Positions 35,740 to 44,470 of a DNA stretch of 64,000 nt are shown here, piece after piece; the stretch's first letter is position 1, and the number at the start of each line of letters is the position of its first letter. The DNA comes from Streptomyces sp. NBC_01445 (GTDB lineage Bacteria; Actinomycetota; Actinomycetes; Streptomycetales; Streptomycetaceae): contig NZ_CP109485.1 of assembly GCF_035918235.1 (NCBI RefSeq), forward strand, positions 6,197,001 to 6,261,000, given 5' to 3'. Both the position numbers and the translations under genes were made by a program. Under the pieces are notes generated by a model. That model saw only the letters and a list, made by a program, of their open reading frames with translations. It did not search any database and was not told the origin of the DNA.

Positions 35740-36315
35740 GTGCGCAAGGATTCCGCCGTGGCCGATGAACGCCCGCCGAGGGCACGACATCGCGCGCCGC
35801 AGCCTCCTGAGCCCGACGAGGAGCTGATGCGCGCGCTCTACCGCGAGCACGCGGGTCCACTTCTGGCCTATGTGCTCAGGCTGGTGGCGGGGGACCGGCA
35901 GCGCGCCGAAGATGTCGTACAGGAAACGCTCATCCGTGCCTGGAAGAACGCCGGTCAGCTCAACCGAGCGACCGGTTCGGTACGCCCCTGGCTGGTGACG
36001 GTCGCCCGGCGCATCGTCATCGACGGCCACCGCAGCCGGCAGGCCCGGCCGCAGGAGGTCGATCCGTCGCCGCTGGAGGTCATCCCCGCGGAGGACGAGA
36101 TCGACAAGGCGCTGTGGCTGATGACCCTTTCGGACGCGCTCGAGGACCTGACGCCCGCCCACCGCGAGGTGCTGGTGGAGACGTACTTCAAGGGGCGTAC
36201 GGTCAACGAGGCCGCCGAGACACTCGGTATTCCCAGCGGAACGGTGCGCTCACGGGTGTTCTACGCGCTGCGTTCCATGAAGCTGGCGCTGGAGGAGCGG
36301 GGGGTGACGGCATGA
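35740..36315 (+). CDS. sigU: ECF RNA polymerase sigma factor (SigU-like)
   Basis: 191 aa from GTG 35740 behind GGAGG. Region 2: LMRALYREHAGPLLAYVLRL and AEDVVQETLIRAWKN, which contact core polymerase and the -10. Region 4: TPAHREVLVETYFKGRTV then EAAETLGIPSGTVRSRVFYA, the -35-reading helix-turn-helix. The stop overlaps the start of the anti-sigma gene (ATGA), the usual layout of an ECF sigma factor held by its membrane anti-sigma. The SigU name comes from the recalled gene order in S. coelicolor (sigU-rsuA downstream of nnaR); SigU there affects aerial growth and secreted proteins. Confidence 0.85.
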   Translation: MRKDSAVADERPPRARHRAPQPPEPDEELMRALYREHAGPLLAYVLRLVAGDRQRAEDVVQETLIRAWKNAGQLNRATGSVRPWLVTVARRIVIDGHRSRQARPQEVDPSPLEVIPAEDEIDKALWLMTLSDALEDLTPAHREVLVETYFKGRTVNEAAETLGIPSGTVRSRVFYALRSMKLALEERGVTA

Positions 36316-37112
36316 GTGCCTCGTACGACGACTACGGACCGCATGGGTCCGGTGACGTTCACGAGACGGTCGGCGCCTACGTGCTCGGTGTCCTCGACGA
36401 CGCCGAGGCAAGCGCCTTCGAAGCGCATCTGGCGGGCTGCGAGCTGTGCGCACACCAGCTGGAGGAGTTCTCCGGCATGGAGCCGATGCTCGCCGCCCTC
36501 GCGGACATCCCCGAACCGCAGGGCACCCCCGCCAGAGAACGCCTCGGTGCGCAGCTCGGCGCCCGCCCGAGCGACCAGCTCGCCGGCCGGCTCTTCGACG
36601 AGGTGGCGCAGAAGCGGGCCCGCAAGCGCCGCCGCGGGATGTACCTGGTGGCGGCCGCCGCCGCACTGATCATCGGCGGCCCGCTGACCGTGCTCGCCGT
36701 GAACGACGGCGGGACGGACAACGTCGCCGAGGGGGCCCACCCCACCAGCCCCGCCGAGGACGCCTTCTTCAACCACATGGACGAGAAGGTCAAGGCGACC
36801 GACGCGGTCACGAAGGTCACCGCCACCATCGGCATGGAGAAGAAGGCCTGGGGCACCCACACCGTCCTGGAGCTGAAGAACGTCAAGGGCCCGCTGAAGT
36901 GCTCCCTGATCGCGGTCGGGAAGAACGGCGAGCGCGAGACGGTCACCACCTGGTCCGTCCCGCAGTGGGGTTACGGCATTCCCGACAGCAAGCACGAGGT
37001 CTCGAAGGAACCCCTGTACGTGCACGGGGGCGCCGCGTTCGAGCGCAACGCCATCGACCACTTCGAGGTCGAGACCCTCGACGGCAAACGCCTCGTGGAG
37101 GTCGACGCGTAG
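36312..37112 (+). CDS. rsuA: membrane anti-sigma factor with zinc-binding motif (RsuA-like)
   Basis: 266 aa from ATG 36312, overlapping the sigU stop. The cytoplasmic N-terminus has the anti-sigma zinc motif H-x3-C-x2-C (His 39, Cys 43, Cys 46 in AHLAGCELCAHQ). One membrane helix (YLVAAAAALIIGGPLTVLAV) at about residues 115-135 leads to an outer domain of about 130 residues (KVTATIGMEKKAWGTHTVLE) of the DUF4349/RskA type. It should hold SigU inactive until an outside signal causes release. Confidence 0.85.
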   Translation: MSASYDDYGPHGSGDVHETVGAYVLGVLDDAEASAFEAHLAGCELCAHQLEEFSGMEPMLAALADIPEPQGTPARERLGAQLGARPSDQLAGRLFDEVAQKRARKRRRGMYLVAAAAALIIGGPLTVLAVNDGGTDNVAEGAHPTSPAEDAFFNHMDEKVKATDAVTKVTATIGMEKKAWGTHTVLELKNVKGPLKCSLIAVGKNGERETVTTWSVPQWGYGIPDSKHEVSKEPLYVHGGAAFERNAIDHFEVETLDGKRLVEVDA

Positions 37113-37193
37113 CCCCGGCAGCCGGATGCGTAGCCTCCCGGGCCTCCCTTCGCGTACCTTTGACGGCTGCCCAGCACGTCAGAAGGGGGCCCG

Positions 37194-39581
37194 GTGGCCG
37201 CTCAGGCTCATCAGCAAACCGCGCTCGACCAGGACCGCGATTCCGTACGGGAGCGCGAGATCGGCGTCGAACAGGAACACCTCGACCAGGTGTACCGCCG
37301 GCTCGAGGAAAAGATCCACGAGGCCGAGTTCCTGATGAACGACGCGGCCAAGCGGGGGCAGGTCGGCACACCCGGCGCCCTCGCCGAACGCGACGCCCAG
37401 GTGTTCCGCGCGGGGATCCACCTCAATCGCCTCAACAACGAGTTCGAGGACTTCCTCTTCGGCCGGATCGACCTGCTGCTCGGCAAGGACGGCAAGAAGG
37501 GCCCCGACGGCGCGTACACGGCCGTGGAGCCCGCCGAGGGGGCCGTGCGCGAGGACGCGGACGGGCAGCGGACCGCCGACATCGCCGAGACGCTCCACAT
37601 CGGCCGGATCGGCGTCCTGGACGCCGACTACTCGCCCCTGGTCATCGACTGGCGCGCGCCGGCCGCCGCGCCCTTCTACCGCTCGACCCCGGTCGATCCG
37701 GGACGGGTCGTACGCCGCCGGGTCATCCGCTCCAAGGGCCGCAAGGTGCTCGGCGTCGAGGACGACCTGATGCGCCCCGAGCTGACCGCGTACCTCGACG
37801 GCGAGCAGCTGCCCGTCATCGGCGACGGCGCCCTGATGGCCGCCCTCGGCCAGGCCCGCAGCCACACCATGCGCGACATCGTGGCGTCCATCCAGGCCGA
37901 GCAGGACCTGGTGATCCGGGCGCCCGCCGCCTCGGTGACGTACGTGGAGGGCGGCCCCGGCACCGGCAAGACGGCCGTCGCCCTGCACCGCGCCGCGTAT
38001 CTGCTCTACCAGGACCGCCGCCGGTACGCGGGCGGCATTCTGATCGTCTCCCCGACCCCGCTCCTCGTCGCCTACACCGAGGGCGTCCTGCCCTCGCTCG
38101 GCGAGGAGGGCCAGGTCGCGATCCGCGCGGTCGGCTCACTGGTCGACGGCGCGGAGGCCACGGTCTACGACTCCCCGGCGGTGGCCCGCGTCAAGGGCTC
38201 CTCGTGGATGCTGCGCGTCCTGCGCAAGGCCGCGCGCGGCGCGCTCGAAGCGGGCACGCCCGCGAAGGAACCGTCGCAGGGCACGGGCCAGCTGGCCTTC
38301 GGCGAGGAGGACGACGACGCGGCGGCCCCCGCCGAGCAGCCCACGCGCCTGCGCGTCGTCGCCTTCGGCCGCCGCCTGGAGCTGGAGGCCGCCGACCTGG
38401 CGAGGATCCGCCAGAACGCGCTGAGCGGCACCGCCCCCGTCAACATGCTCCGCCCGCGCGCCCGCAAGCTCCTCCTGGACGCCCTGTGGTCGCAGTCCGG
38501 CGCGGGCACCCGCCACAGCGACCCGGAACTCGCCGCGGAGCTGCGCTCGTCGTTCGACGACGACATCACCTCCGAGGACGACTTCGTCCGCTTCCTCGAC
38601 GCGTGGTGGCCCGAGCTGACCCCGCGCGGGGTCCTCGCCGCAATGGGCGACGAGCGCCGCCTCGGCCGCTGGGCGCGCCGGATCCTCAACCCCGGCGAGG
38701 TCCGCAAGGTCGCCCGCTCGCTGCGCCGCGACGCCCTGTCGGTGCACGACGTGGCGCTCCTCGACGAGCTGAACGCGGTCCTGGGCACCCCGTTGCGCCC
38801 GAAGAAGAAGCGCGAGTACGACCCCCTTGACCAGCTCACCGGCCTCGAGGAGCTGATGCCCGAGCGCCACGAGACCCAGCGCGAGCGCGCCGAGCGCCTG
38901 GCCCAGGAGCGCACGGAGTACGCGCACGTCATCGTCGACGAGGCGCAGGACCTCACGCCCATGCAGTGGCGGATGGTCGGCCGCCGCGGCCGGCACGCGA
39001 CCTGGACGGTGGTCGGCGACCCCGCCCAGTCGTCCTGGTCGGACCCCGACGAGGCGGCCGAGGCCCGCGACGAGGCCCTCGGCTCCCGCCCGCGCCGCCG
39101 CTTCACGCTCACCGTGAACTACCGCAACCCGGCCGAGATCGCCGAGCTCGCCGCCAAGGTCCTCGCGCTCGCCATGCCGGGTTCCGAGTCCCCCTCGGCG
39201 GTCCGCTCGACGGGCGTGCGCCCGCGGTTCGCGGTCGTACGGGACGGCCTCGGGCACACCGTCCGGGAGGAAGCGGCGCGCCTGCTCGACCAGGTCGACG
39301 GCACGGTCGGCGTCGTCGTGGCGATGAACCGGCGGGACGAGGCGGCGCGCTGGCTGGCCGGGCTCGGCGACCGCGCGGTCGCGCTCGGCAGCCTGGAGGC
39401 CAAGGGCCTGGAGTACGACGCGACGGTCGTCGTGTCGCCCGCGGAGATCGCCGACGAGTCCCCGGCGGGCCTGCGCGTCCTGTACGTGGCGCTGACCCGC
39501 GCCACGCAGCAGCTCACCGTCGTCTCGGGCAGCCGCGACGAACCCGACGCGGACGGGGTGCCGGACCTGCTGCGTGAATGA
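37194..39581 (+). CDS. helD: HelD-like superfamily 1 motor that recycles RNA polymerase
   Basis: 795 aa from GTG 37194 behind AGGGGG. An N-terminal coiled coil (EREIGVEQEHLDQVYRRLEEKI) could enter the polymerase secondary channel. UvrD-like motor motifs: Walker A GGPGTGKTAVALHRAA near residue 252, motif II VIVDEAQDLTPMQW, QSSWSD and VNYRNPAEI, then motif VI LYVALTRATQQL. HelD proteins pull apart stalled RNA polymerase-DNA complexes; the Streptomyces relative HelR also protects against rifamycin. I looked for a rifamycin-associated palindrome upstream and saw none. Not organised with sigU-rsuA beyond being next on the strand. Confidence 0.85.
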   Translation: MAAQAHQQTALDQDRDSVREREIGVEQEHLDQVYRRLEEKIHEAEFLMNDAAKRGQVGTPGALAERDAQVFRAGIHLNRLNNEFEDFLFGRIDLLLGKDGKKGPDGAYTAVEPAEGAVREDADGQRTADIAETLHIGRIGVLDADYSPLVIDWRAPAAAPFYRSTPVDPGRVVRRRVIRSKGRKVLGVEDDLMRPELTAYLDGEQLPVIGDGALMAALGQARSHTMRDIVASIQAEQDLVIRAPAASVTYVEGGPGTGKTAVALHRAAYLLYQDRRRYAGGILIVSPTPLLVAYTEGVLPSLGEEGQVAIRAVGSLVDGAEATVYDSPAVARVKGSSWMLRVLRKAARGALEAGTPAKEPSQGTGQLAFGEEDDDAAAPAEQPTRLRVVAFGRRLELEAADLARIRQNALSGTAPVNMLRPRARKLLLDALWSQSGAGTRHSDPELAAELRSSFDDDITSEDDFVRFLDAWWPELTPRGVLAAMGDERRLGRWARRILNPGEVRKVARSLRRDALSVHDVALLDELNAVLGTPLRPKKKREYDPLDQLTGLEELMPERHETQRERAERLAQERTEYAHVIVDEAQDLTPMQWRMVGRRGRHATWTVVGDPAQSSWSDPDEAAEARDEALGSRPRRRFTLTVNYRNPAEIAELAAKVLALAMPGSESPSAVRSTGVRPRFAVVRDGLGHTVREEAARLLDQVDGTVGVVVAMNRRDEAARWLAGLGDRAVALGSLEAKGLEYDATVVVSPAEIADESPAGLRVLYVALTRATQQLTVVSGSRDEPDADGVPDLLRE

Positions 39582-39597
39582 GTTCGAGGGATGGGAA

Positions 39598-39625
39598 TTG
39601 CCTTACGGGGATCCTTTGTTACCTT
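39598..39625 (+). promoter_or_regulatory. promoter of a candidate small RNA
   Basis: TTGCCT (39598-39603) and TACCTT (39620-39625) with a 16-bp spacer form a good housekeeping promoter just after the helD stop, and no coding gene follows it. Confidence 0.55.
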
Positions 39626-39631
39626 GGACGT

Positions 39632-39765
39632 GGCACCGGCTCGATCCAAGCCCCCGGGCCCAACCTTCGTCGCTACGAGCGACCACTTGCCGCGAGGCGA
39701 GCATGGCGGGCCGGTGTCATCAACGTAGGAAGAGGTCCACGTCACCTGACGTGGACCTCTTTCTG
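39632..39765 (+). ncRNA. candidate small RNA between helD and the malic enzyme gene
   Basis: A promoter upstream and a strong terminator (39730-39765) bracket about 134 nt without a protein gene. Inside, gtcgct-acg-agcgac forms a hairpin at 39669-39683, and gcc-gcga-ggc at 39689-39698 makes a stem with a GNRA tetraloop. If transcription starts slightly earlier, cttgga/tccaag adds a first stem. I recall that small RNAs were mapped in this interval of S. coelicolor but cannot confirm identity. Confidence 0.5.
39730..39765 (+). terminator. strong intrinsic terminator
   Basis: A 15-bp perfect stem, aagaggtccacgtca/tgacgtggacctctt, with a tight CC loop and T residues after it. It ends the candidate small RNA and isolates the malic enzyme gene. 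Confidence 0.85.
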
Positions 39766-39788
39766 TTTCCCATCACTTCTCGTATGGT

Positions 39789-39802
39789 GGAAACAACTTT
39801 CC
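39789..39802 (+). promoter_or_regulatory. possible IclR-type operator upstream of malic enzyme
   Basis: The palindrome GGAAA-CAAC-TTTCC resembles IclR-family sites. A second TTTCC/GGAAA pair (39765-39794) overlaps it. It lies 142 bp before the malic enzyme start; the regulator is unknown. Confidence 0.3.
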
Positions 39803-39943
39803 GAAAGTGCGCTACCGGGGCGCTGTCCGGGCAGTGAACAAAACGTTCGCAATCCGGGGCGGCTACCACGTACTCGGCGGTAGGTGCGACGATCGGACGG
39901 AAAAACAGCAGCAGCCACACGGTGAAAGCAGAGGAAGTCGGCC

Positions 39944-41377
39944 ATGGCAACGGCGCCCAGCGTCTCCTACTCGATGACGGTCCGCCTTGAGGTGCCCGCC
40001 AGCGGAACAGCGGTATCCCAACTCACGACGGCCGTGGAGTCCCACGGAGGCTCGGTGACCGGTCTCGACGTGACGGCGTCCGGCCACGAGAAACTCCGGA
40101 TCGACGTCACGATCGCCGCGAGCTCCACCTCGCACGCCGACGAGATCGTCGAGGGCCTGAACGGCATCGAGGGCGTCGTCCTCGGCAAGGTCTCCGACCG
40201 TACGTTCCTGATGCACCTCGGCGGCAAGATCGAGATGCAGTCGAAGCATCCCATCCGCAACCGTGACGACCTGTCCATGATCTACACGCCGGGTGTGGCC
40301 CGCGTGTGCATGGCGATCGCCGAGAACCCCGAGGACGCCCGGCGTCTGACGATCAAGCGGAACACCGTTGCGGTCGTGACGGACGGCTCCGCCGTGCTCG
40401 GCCTCGGCAACATCGGCCCGATGGCCGCCATGCCGGTCATGGAGGGCAAGGCGGCCCTCTTCAAGCGCTTCGCCGACATCGATGCCTGGCCGATCTGCCT
40501 GGACACCCAGGACACCGACGCGATCGTCGAGATCGTCAAGGCCATCGCCCCCGGCTTCGCCGGCATCAACCTCGAGGACATCTCCGCCCCGCGCTGCTTC
40601 GAGATCGAGGCCCGCCTGCGTGAGGCCCTCGACATCCCGGTCTTCCACGACGACCAGCACGGCACGGCCATCGTCGTCCTCGCCGCCCTGACGAACGCCC
40701 TGCGTGTCGCGGGTAAGGCCATCGGCGACATCCGCGTCGTCATGTCCGGCGCGGGCGCGGCCGGCACGGCGATTCTCAAGCTCCTGATCGCGGCCGGCGT
40801 CAAGAACGCGGTCGTCGCCGACATCCACGGTGTCGTCCATGCGGACCGCGCCGACCTCGTCGACGCGAAGGCCGATTCGCCGCTGCGCTGGATCGCCGAC
40901 AACACCAACCCCGAGGGCCTCACGGGCACGCTCAAGGAGGCCGTGCGCGGCGCCGACGTGTTCATCGGGGTCTCCGCTCCGAACGTGCTCGACGGGGACG
41001 ACGTGGCGGCCATGGCCGAGGGCGCGATCGTGTTCGCGCTCGCGAACCCCGACCCCGAGGTCGACCCCGCAATCGCCCGTCAGACGGCGGCAGTTGTGGC
41101 CACGGGCCGCTCGGACTTCCCGAACCAGATCAACAACGTCCTCGTGTTCCCGGGCGTCTTCCGTGGCCTCCTCGACGCCCAGTCGCGTACGGTCAACACG
41201 GAGATGATGCTGGCCGCCGCGGCCGCCCTGGCGGACGTGGTGAGCGAGGACGAGCTCAACCCGAACTACATCATTCCGAGCGTCTTCAACGACAAGGTCG
41301 CGGGCGCCGTCGCCGGAGCGGTGCGTAACGCCGCAAAGGCCGCCGGCGCCGCTGTGACAGGCGCCACGGCCTCCTGA
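39944..41377 (+). CDS. NAD(P)-dependent malic enzyme with N-terminal ACT-like domain
   Basis: 477 aa from ATG 39944 behind GAGGAAG. It converts malate to pyruvate and CO2 while reducing NAD or NADP, linking the citrate cycle to pyruvate. Residues about 5-80 form an ACT-like regulatory domain (SVSYSMTVRLEVPASGTAV). The malic core follows: IYTPGVARVCMAI, VTDGSAVLGLGNIGPMA, NLEDISAPRCFEIE, FHDDQHGTAIVVLAAL, then a Rossmann domain (VVMSGAGAAGTAILKLL). The bacterial size (under 500 aa) is usual. Cofactor preference cannot be told safely; this type is commonly NAD-dependent in Streptomyces. The 296 bp after it hold only the hupA leader and promoter. Confidence 0.92.
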   Translation: MATAPSVSYSMTVRLEVPASGTAVSQLTTAVESHGGSVTGLDVTASGHEKLRIDVTIAASSTSHADEIVEGLNGIEGVVLGKVSDRTFLMHLGGKIEMQSKHPIRNRDDLSMIYTPGVARVCMAIAENPEDARRLTIKRNTVAVVTDGSAVLGLGNIGPMAAMPVMEGKAALFKRFADIDAWPICLDTQDTDAIVEIVKAIAPGFAGINLEDISAPRCFEIEARLREALDIPVFHDDQHGTAIVVLAALTNALRVAGKAIGDIRVVMSGAGAAGTAILKLLIAAGVKNAVVADIHGVVHADRADLVDAKADSPLRWIADNTNPEGLTGTLKEAVRGADVFIGVSAPNVLDGDDVAAMAEGAIVFALANPDPEVDPAIARQTAAVVATGRSDFPNQINNVLVFPGVFRGLLDAQSRTVNTEMMLAAAAALADVVSEDELNPNYIIPSVFNDKVAGAVAGAVRNAAKAAGAAVTGATAS

Positions 41378-41673
41378 GGCCCGGCGCGTCGCGGAATGCG
41401 GGGCCCCTGGCTGCCCTCTAGGGTGGCCGGGAAGCACGGCCCCGACCCCGCCCCAGTCCGGGACGGCGACGCATTTCGGTGACCCCCGAGGGCGCCGGAT
41501 TGGCTTTCCCGCCGCTGGTGGGGGCAGGATGCGTCTTCGGGCGCGAGGGTCTGAAGACGGACCCGGGTCCGGGGCCTGACCGAGGACCCTGGCAGCATCG
41601 GCTTCGCTGTGCCCAACATGCGGCTCCGCCGCGTGGCACGCCTCAACGGCAAGAAGAACACGGGAGTACAAAC

Positions 41674-41955
41674 ATGAACCGCAGTGAGCTGGTGGCCGCG
41701 CTGGCCGACCGCGCCGAGGTGACCCGCAAGGACGCCGACGCCGTGCTGGCCGCGTTCGCCGAGACGGTCGGCGAGATCGTTGCCAAGGGCGACGAGAAGG
41801 TCACCATCCCCGGCTTCCTGACCTTCGAGCGCACGCACCGTGCCGCTCGCACCGCCCGCAACCCGCAGACCGGCGAGCCGATCAACATCCCGGCCGGTTT
41901 CAGCGTGAAGGTGTCCGCGGGCTCCAAGCTCAAGGAAGCCGCCAAGGGCAAGTAA
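41674..41955 (+). CDS. hupA: DNA-binding protein HU
   Basis: 93 aa from ATG 41674 behind GGGAG. A classic short HU: MNRSELVAALADRAEVTRKD, then GDEKVTIPGFLTFERTHRAA and the DNA-wrapping arm with RNPQTGEPINIPA, ending KLKEAAKGK. It bends and compacts the chromosome. It lacks the long Lys/Ala-rich tail of the second Streptomyces HU (HupS), so it is the HupA type. It has its own strong terminator. Confidence 0.95.
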   Translation: MNRSELVAALADRAEVTRKDADAVLAAFAETVGEIVAKGDEKVTIPGFLTFERTHRAARTARNPQTGEPINIPAGFSVKVSAGSKLKEAAKGK

Positions 41956-41966
41956 GCCAGGCAACA

Positions 41967-42003
41967 GAAGGGGCGGCCACCCGGTTCGGGTGGCCGCCCC
42001 TTC
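41967..42003 (+). terminator. intrinsic terminator of hupA
   Basis: A 16-bp perfect stem, gaaggggcggccaccc and its complement, with a GGTTC loop, 11 bases after the stop. Confidence 0.9.
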
Positions 42004-42049
42004 TGTGTTGTCGCGGCGCTCAGGAAGGCGTCAGCAGCCTCCTGTGGCC

Positions 42050-42094
42050 GGCCCGGGAGCTCGGCCTTCGCGCCGAGCTCCACGAGCTTCTCCA
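42050..42094 (-). repeat. duplicated fragment of the murA 3' end
   Basis: This stretch repeats 42158-42202, the last codons of murA, with about 34 nearly identical bases (cgcgccgagctccacgagct is shared). Read on the minus strand it encodes EKLVELGAKAELPG, against EKLVELGAKVELPG in murA. It has no start of its own and lies beyond the murA stop and its hairpin. Confidence 0.75.
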
Positions 42095-42100
42095 GGCTGT

Positions 42101-42130
42101 GTCTGCCCGGGGGATGGCCCCCGGGCAGAC
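42101..42130 (-). terminator. hairpin after murA
   Basis: 13-bp perfect stem, gtctgcccggggg/cccccgggcagac, with loop ATGG, 14 bases past the murA stop. There is no T-run. Confidence 0.6.
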
Positions 42131-42143
42131 AGCCGGCTTGTGG

Positions 42144-43484
42144 CTAGCCCAGTGCCTTGCCGGGCAGCTCGACCTTCGCGCCGAGCTCCACGAGCTTCTC
42201 CATGAAGTTCTCGTAGCCGCGGTTGATCAGGTCGATGCCGTGGACGCGGCTCGTGCCCTGGGCGGCCAGGGCCGCGATCAGGTACGAGAAGCCGCCGCGC
42301 AGGTCGGGGATGACCAGGTCGGCGCCCTGGAGCTTCGTCGGGCCCGACACGACCGCGGAGTGCAGGAAGTTGCGCTGGCCGAAGCGGCAGTCCGAGCCGC
42401 CCAGGCACTCGCGGTAGAGCTGGATGTGCGCGCCCATCTGGTTCAGCGCGGACGTGAAGCCCAGGCGGGACTCGTAGACCGTCTCGTGGACGATGGACAG
42501 GCCCGAGGCCTGCGTCAGGGCCACGACGAGCGGCTGCTGCCAGTCGGTCTGGAATCCGGGGTGGACGTCCGTCTCCAGGGCGATCGACTTCAGTGAGCCG
42601 CCCGGGTGCCAGAAGCGGATGCCCTCGTCGTCGATCTCGAAGGCGCCGCCGACCTTGCGGTACGTGTTCAGGAACGTCATCATCGAGCGCTGCTGGGCGC
42701 CGCGGACGTAGATGTTGCCCTCGGTCGCCAGCGCGGCCGACGCCCACGACGCGGCCTCCAGACGGTCCGAGAGGGCGCGGTGCGTGTAGCCGCCGAGCTT
42801 GTCGACACCCGTGACCCGGATGGTCCGGTCGGTGTCCATGGCGATGATCGCGCCCATCTTCTGCAGGACGCAGATGAGGTCCTCGATCTCGGGCTCCACG
42901 GCCGCGTTCGAGAGCTCGGTCACGCCCTCGGCCAGCACGGCCGTCAGGAGCACCTGCTCGGTCGCGCCGACCGACGGGTACGGCAGCCGGATCTTCGTGC
43001 CGCGCAGCCGCTGCGGGGCCTCCAGGTACTGGCCGTCCGCCCGCTTCTCGATGGTCGCGCCGAACTGGCGGAGCACCTCGAAGTGGAAGTCGATCGGCCG
43101 GCCGCCGATGTCGCAGCCGCCGAGGCCGGGGATGAACGCGTGGCCGAGCCGGTGCAGGAGCGGCCCGCACAGCAGGATCGGAATGCGCGAGGAGCCGGCG
43201 TGCGCGTCGATGTCGGCGACGTTGGCGCTCTCCACGTGCGACGGGTCCATGATCAGCTCGCCGGGTTCCTCACCCGGGCGGACCGTCACGCCGTGCAGCT
43301 GGAGGAGGCCGCGTACGACCCGGACGTCACGGATGTCCGGGACGTTGCGCAGCCGGCTCGGCTCGCTGCCGAGCAGCGCGGCGACCATGGCCTTGGGCAC
43401 GAGGTTCTTCGCGCCGCGGACACGGATCTCGCCCTCCAGCGGGGTTCCGCCGTGGACAAGCAGTACATCGTCGGTGACGGTCAT
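42144..43484 (-). CDS. murA: UDP-N-acetylglucosamine 1-carboxyvinyltransferase
   Basis: 446 aa from ATG 43484 (MTVTDDVLLVHGG). It adds enolpyruvate from PEP to UDP-GlcNAc, the first committed step of peptidoglycan synthesis in the cytoplasm. The substrate-binding GAKNLVPKAMVAAL and the catalytic cysteine loop GLGGCDIGGRPIDFH (Cys 124, the fosfomycin target) are present; the EPSP-synthase-like repeats fill the length. GAKNLVPK differs from the common GAKNAALP but is seen in actinobacterial copies (from memory). The upstream in-frame extension is GC-shadow. The 325 bp from here to yqgE contain no gene that I can support and hold divergent promoters. Confidence 0.93.
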   Translation of the reverse strand: MTVTDDVLLVHGGTPLEGEIRVRGAKNLVPKAMVAALLGSEPSRLRNVPDIRDVRVVRGLLQLHGVTVRPGEEPGELIMDPSHVESANVADIDAHAGSSRIPILLCGPLLHRLGHAFIPGLGGCDIGGRPIDFHFEVLRQFGATIEKRADGQYLEAPQRLRGTKIRLPYPSVGATEQVLLTAVLAEGVTELSNAAVEPEIEDLICVLQKMGAIIAMDTDRTIRVTGVDKLGGYTHRALSDRLEAASWASAALATEGNIYVRGAQQRSMMTFLNTYRKVGGAFEIDDEGIRFWHPGGSLKSIALETDVHPGFQTDWQQPLVVALTQASGLSIVHETVYESRLGFTSALNQMGAHIQLYRECLGGSDCRFGQRNFLHSAVVSGPTKLQGADLVIPDLRGGFSYLIAALAAQGTSRVHGIDLINRGYENFMEKLVELGAKVELPGKALG

Positions 43485-43809
43485 GAATCTCGCGTTCCGA
43501 TGAGATGGACAGGACAGATGGGCAGGACCGCAGGGCGGAGCCGTCGGGCGAGGCCTTTCGGGCCGGGCCGCTGGCGGGCCAAGGCATAAGCGTAAGGGCC
43601 GCCTACCCCCCTTCTGTAGGCCCAAGTGCACAGGCGGGGCGTCATGACTTCGCTACAACACGAAATGTGGCTGAACGGGCGCGGAGGGTTACCTTCCGGG
43701 GGTGGTTCACGGCGCGCGCCCCGGGCGCGCGAGGCGTCTCTGAGCTGGGCGCACCCGGGAAGGGCCATTGACTCCCCGCTCGGCGGCAAGATGCGGGATC
43801 ATGTCTGGC

Positions 43810-44370
43810 ATGACCGAGGTGTCCTCGCTCACAGGGCGGCTGCTCGTGGCCACACCCGCCCTCGCGGACCCGAACTTCGACCGGGCGGTCGTGCTGCTCC
43901 TCGACCACGACGAGGAGGGCTCGCTCGGCGTCGTCCTCAACCGGCCCACGCCCGTCGGGGTCGGGGACATCCTGGAGGGCTGGGGCGAGCTCGCCGGGGA
44001 TCCGGGCGTCGTCTTCCAGGGCGGCCCGGTCTCGCTCGACTCGGCGCTCGGCGTAGCGGTGATCCCCGGCGACGAAGGGCCGCTCGGCTGGCGCCGCGTC
44101 CACGGCGCGATCGGCCTCGTCGACCTGGAGGCCCCTCCCGAGCTGCTCGCCTCCGCCCTCGGATCCCTGCGGATCTTCGCGGGGTACGCCGGCTGGGGCC
44201 CGCGCCAGCTGGAGTCCGAGCTGACGGACGGCGCCTGGTACGTCGTCGAGTCGGAGCCGGGAGACGTCTCGTCGACGGACCCGGAGGGGCTGTGGCGGGC
44301 GGTACTGCGACGCCAGCGCAGCGACCTGGCGATGGTGGCGACGTACCCGGACGATCCCTCGCTCAACTGA
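43810..44370 (+). CDS. yqgE: YqgE/AlgH family protein
   Basis: 186 aa from ATG 43810 (MTEVSSLTGRLLVATPALAD); ATG 43801 is three codons earlier and equally possible, with GGGA upstream. The family core is complete: DPNFDRAVVLLLDHDEEGSLGVVLNRP, VFQGGPVSLDS and RIFAGYAGWGPRQLESEL. The biochemical role of the family is unresolved. It is divergent from murA. Confidence 0.9.
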   Translation: MTEVSSLTGRLLVATPALADPNFDRAVVLLLDHDEEGSLGVVLNRPTPVGVGDILEGWGELAGDPGVVFQGGPVSLDSALGVAVIPGDEGPLGWRRVHGAIGLVDLEAPPELLASALGSLRIFAGYAGWGPRQLESELTDGAWYVVESEPGDVSSTDPEGLWRAVLRRQRSDLAMVATYPDDPSLN

Positions 44371-44470
44371 GGCCGCCGGCCGGTGCCGTGATCGACGGAA
44401 ATCGGGCGTGCGGGCCCTTCACCCCGAGGCCGCTGCCCCTTCTCCCGGCGCTTAAGTACCCTTGGCCTTT

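Noticed and set aside
37113..37193. Rifamycin-associated palindrome upstream of helD
   Set aside because: The 81 bp before the start contain no such inverted repeat.
36446..38830. A 794-codon frame overlapping rsuA and helD
   Set aside because: Arg/Pro/Gly-only composition; both underlying genes are well supported in other frames.
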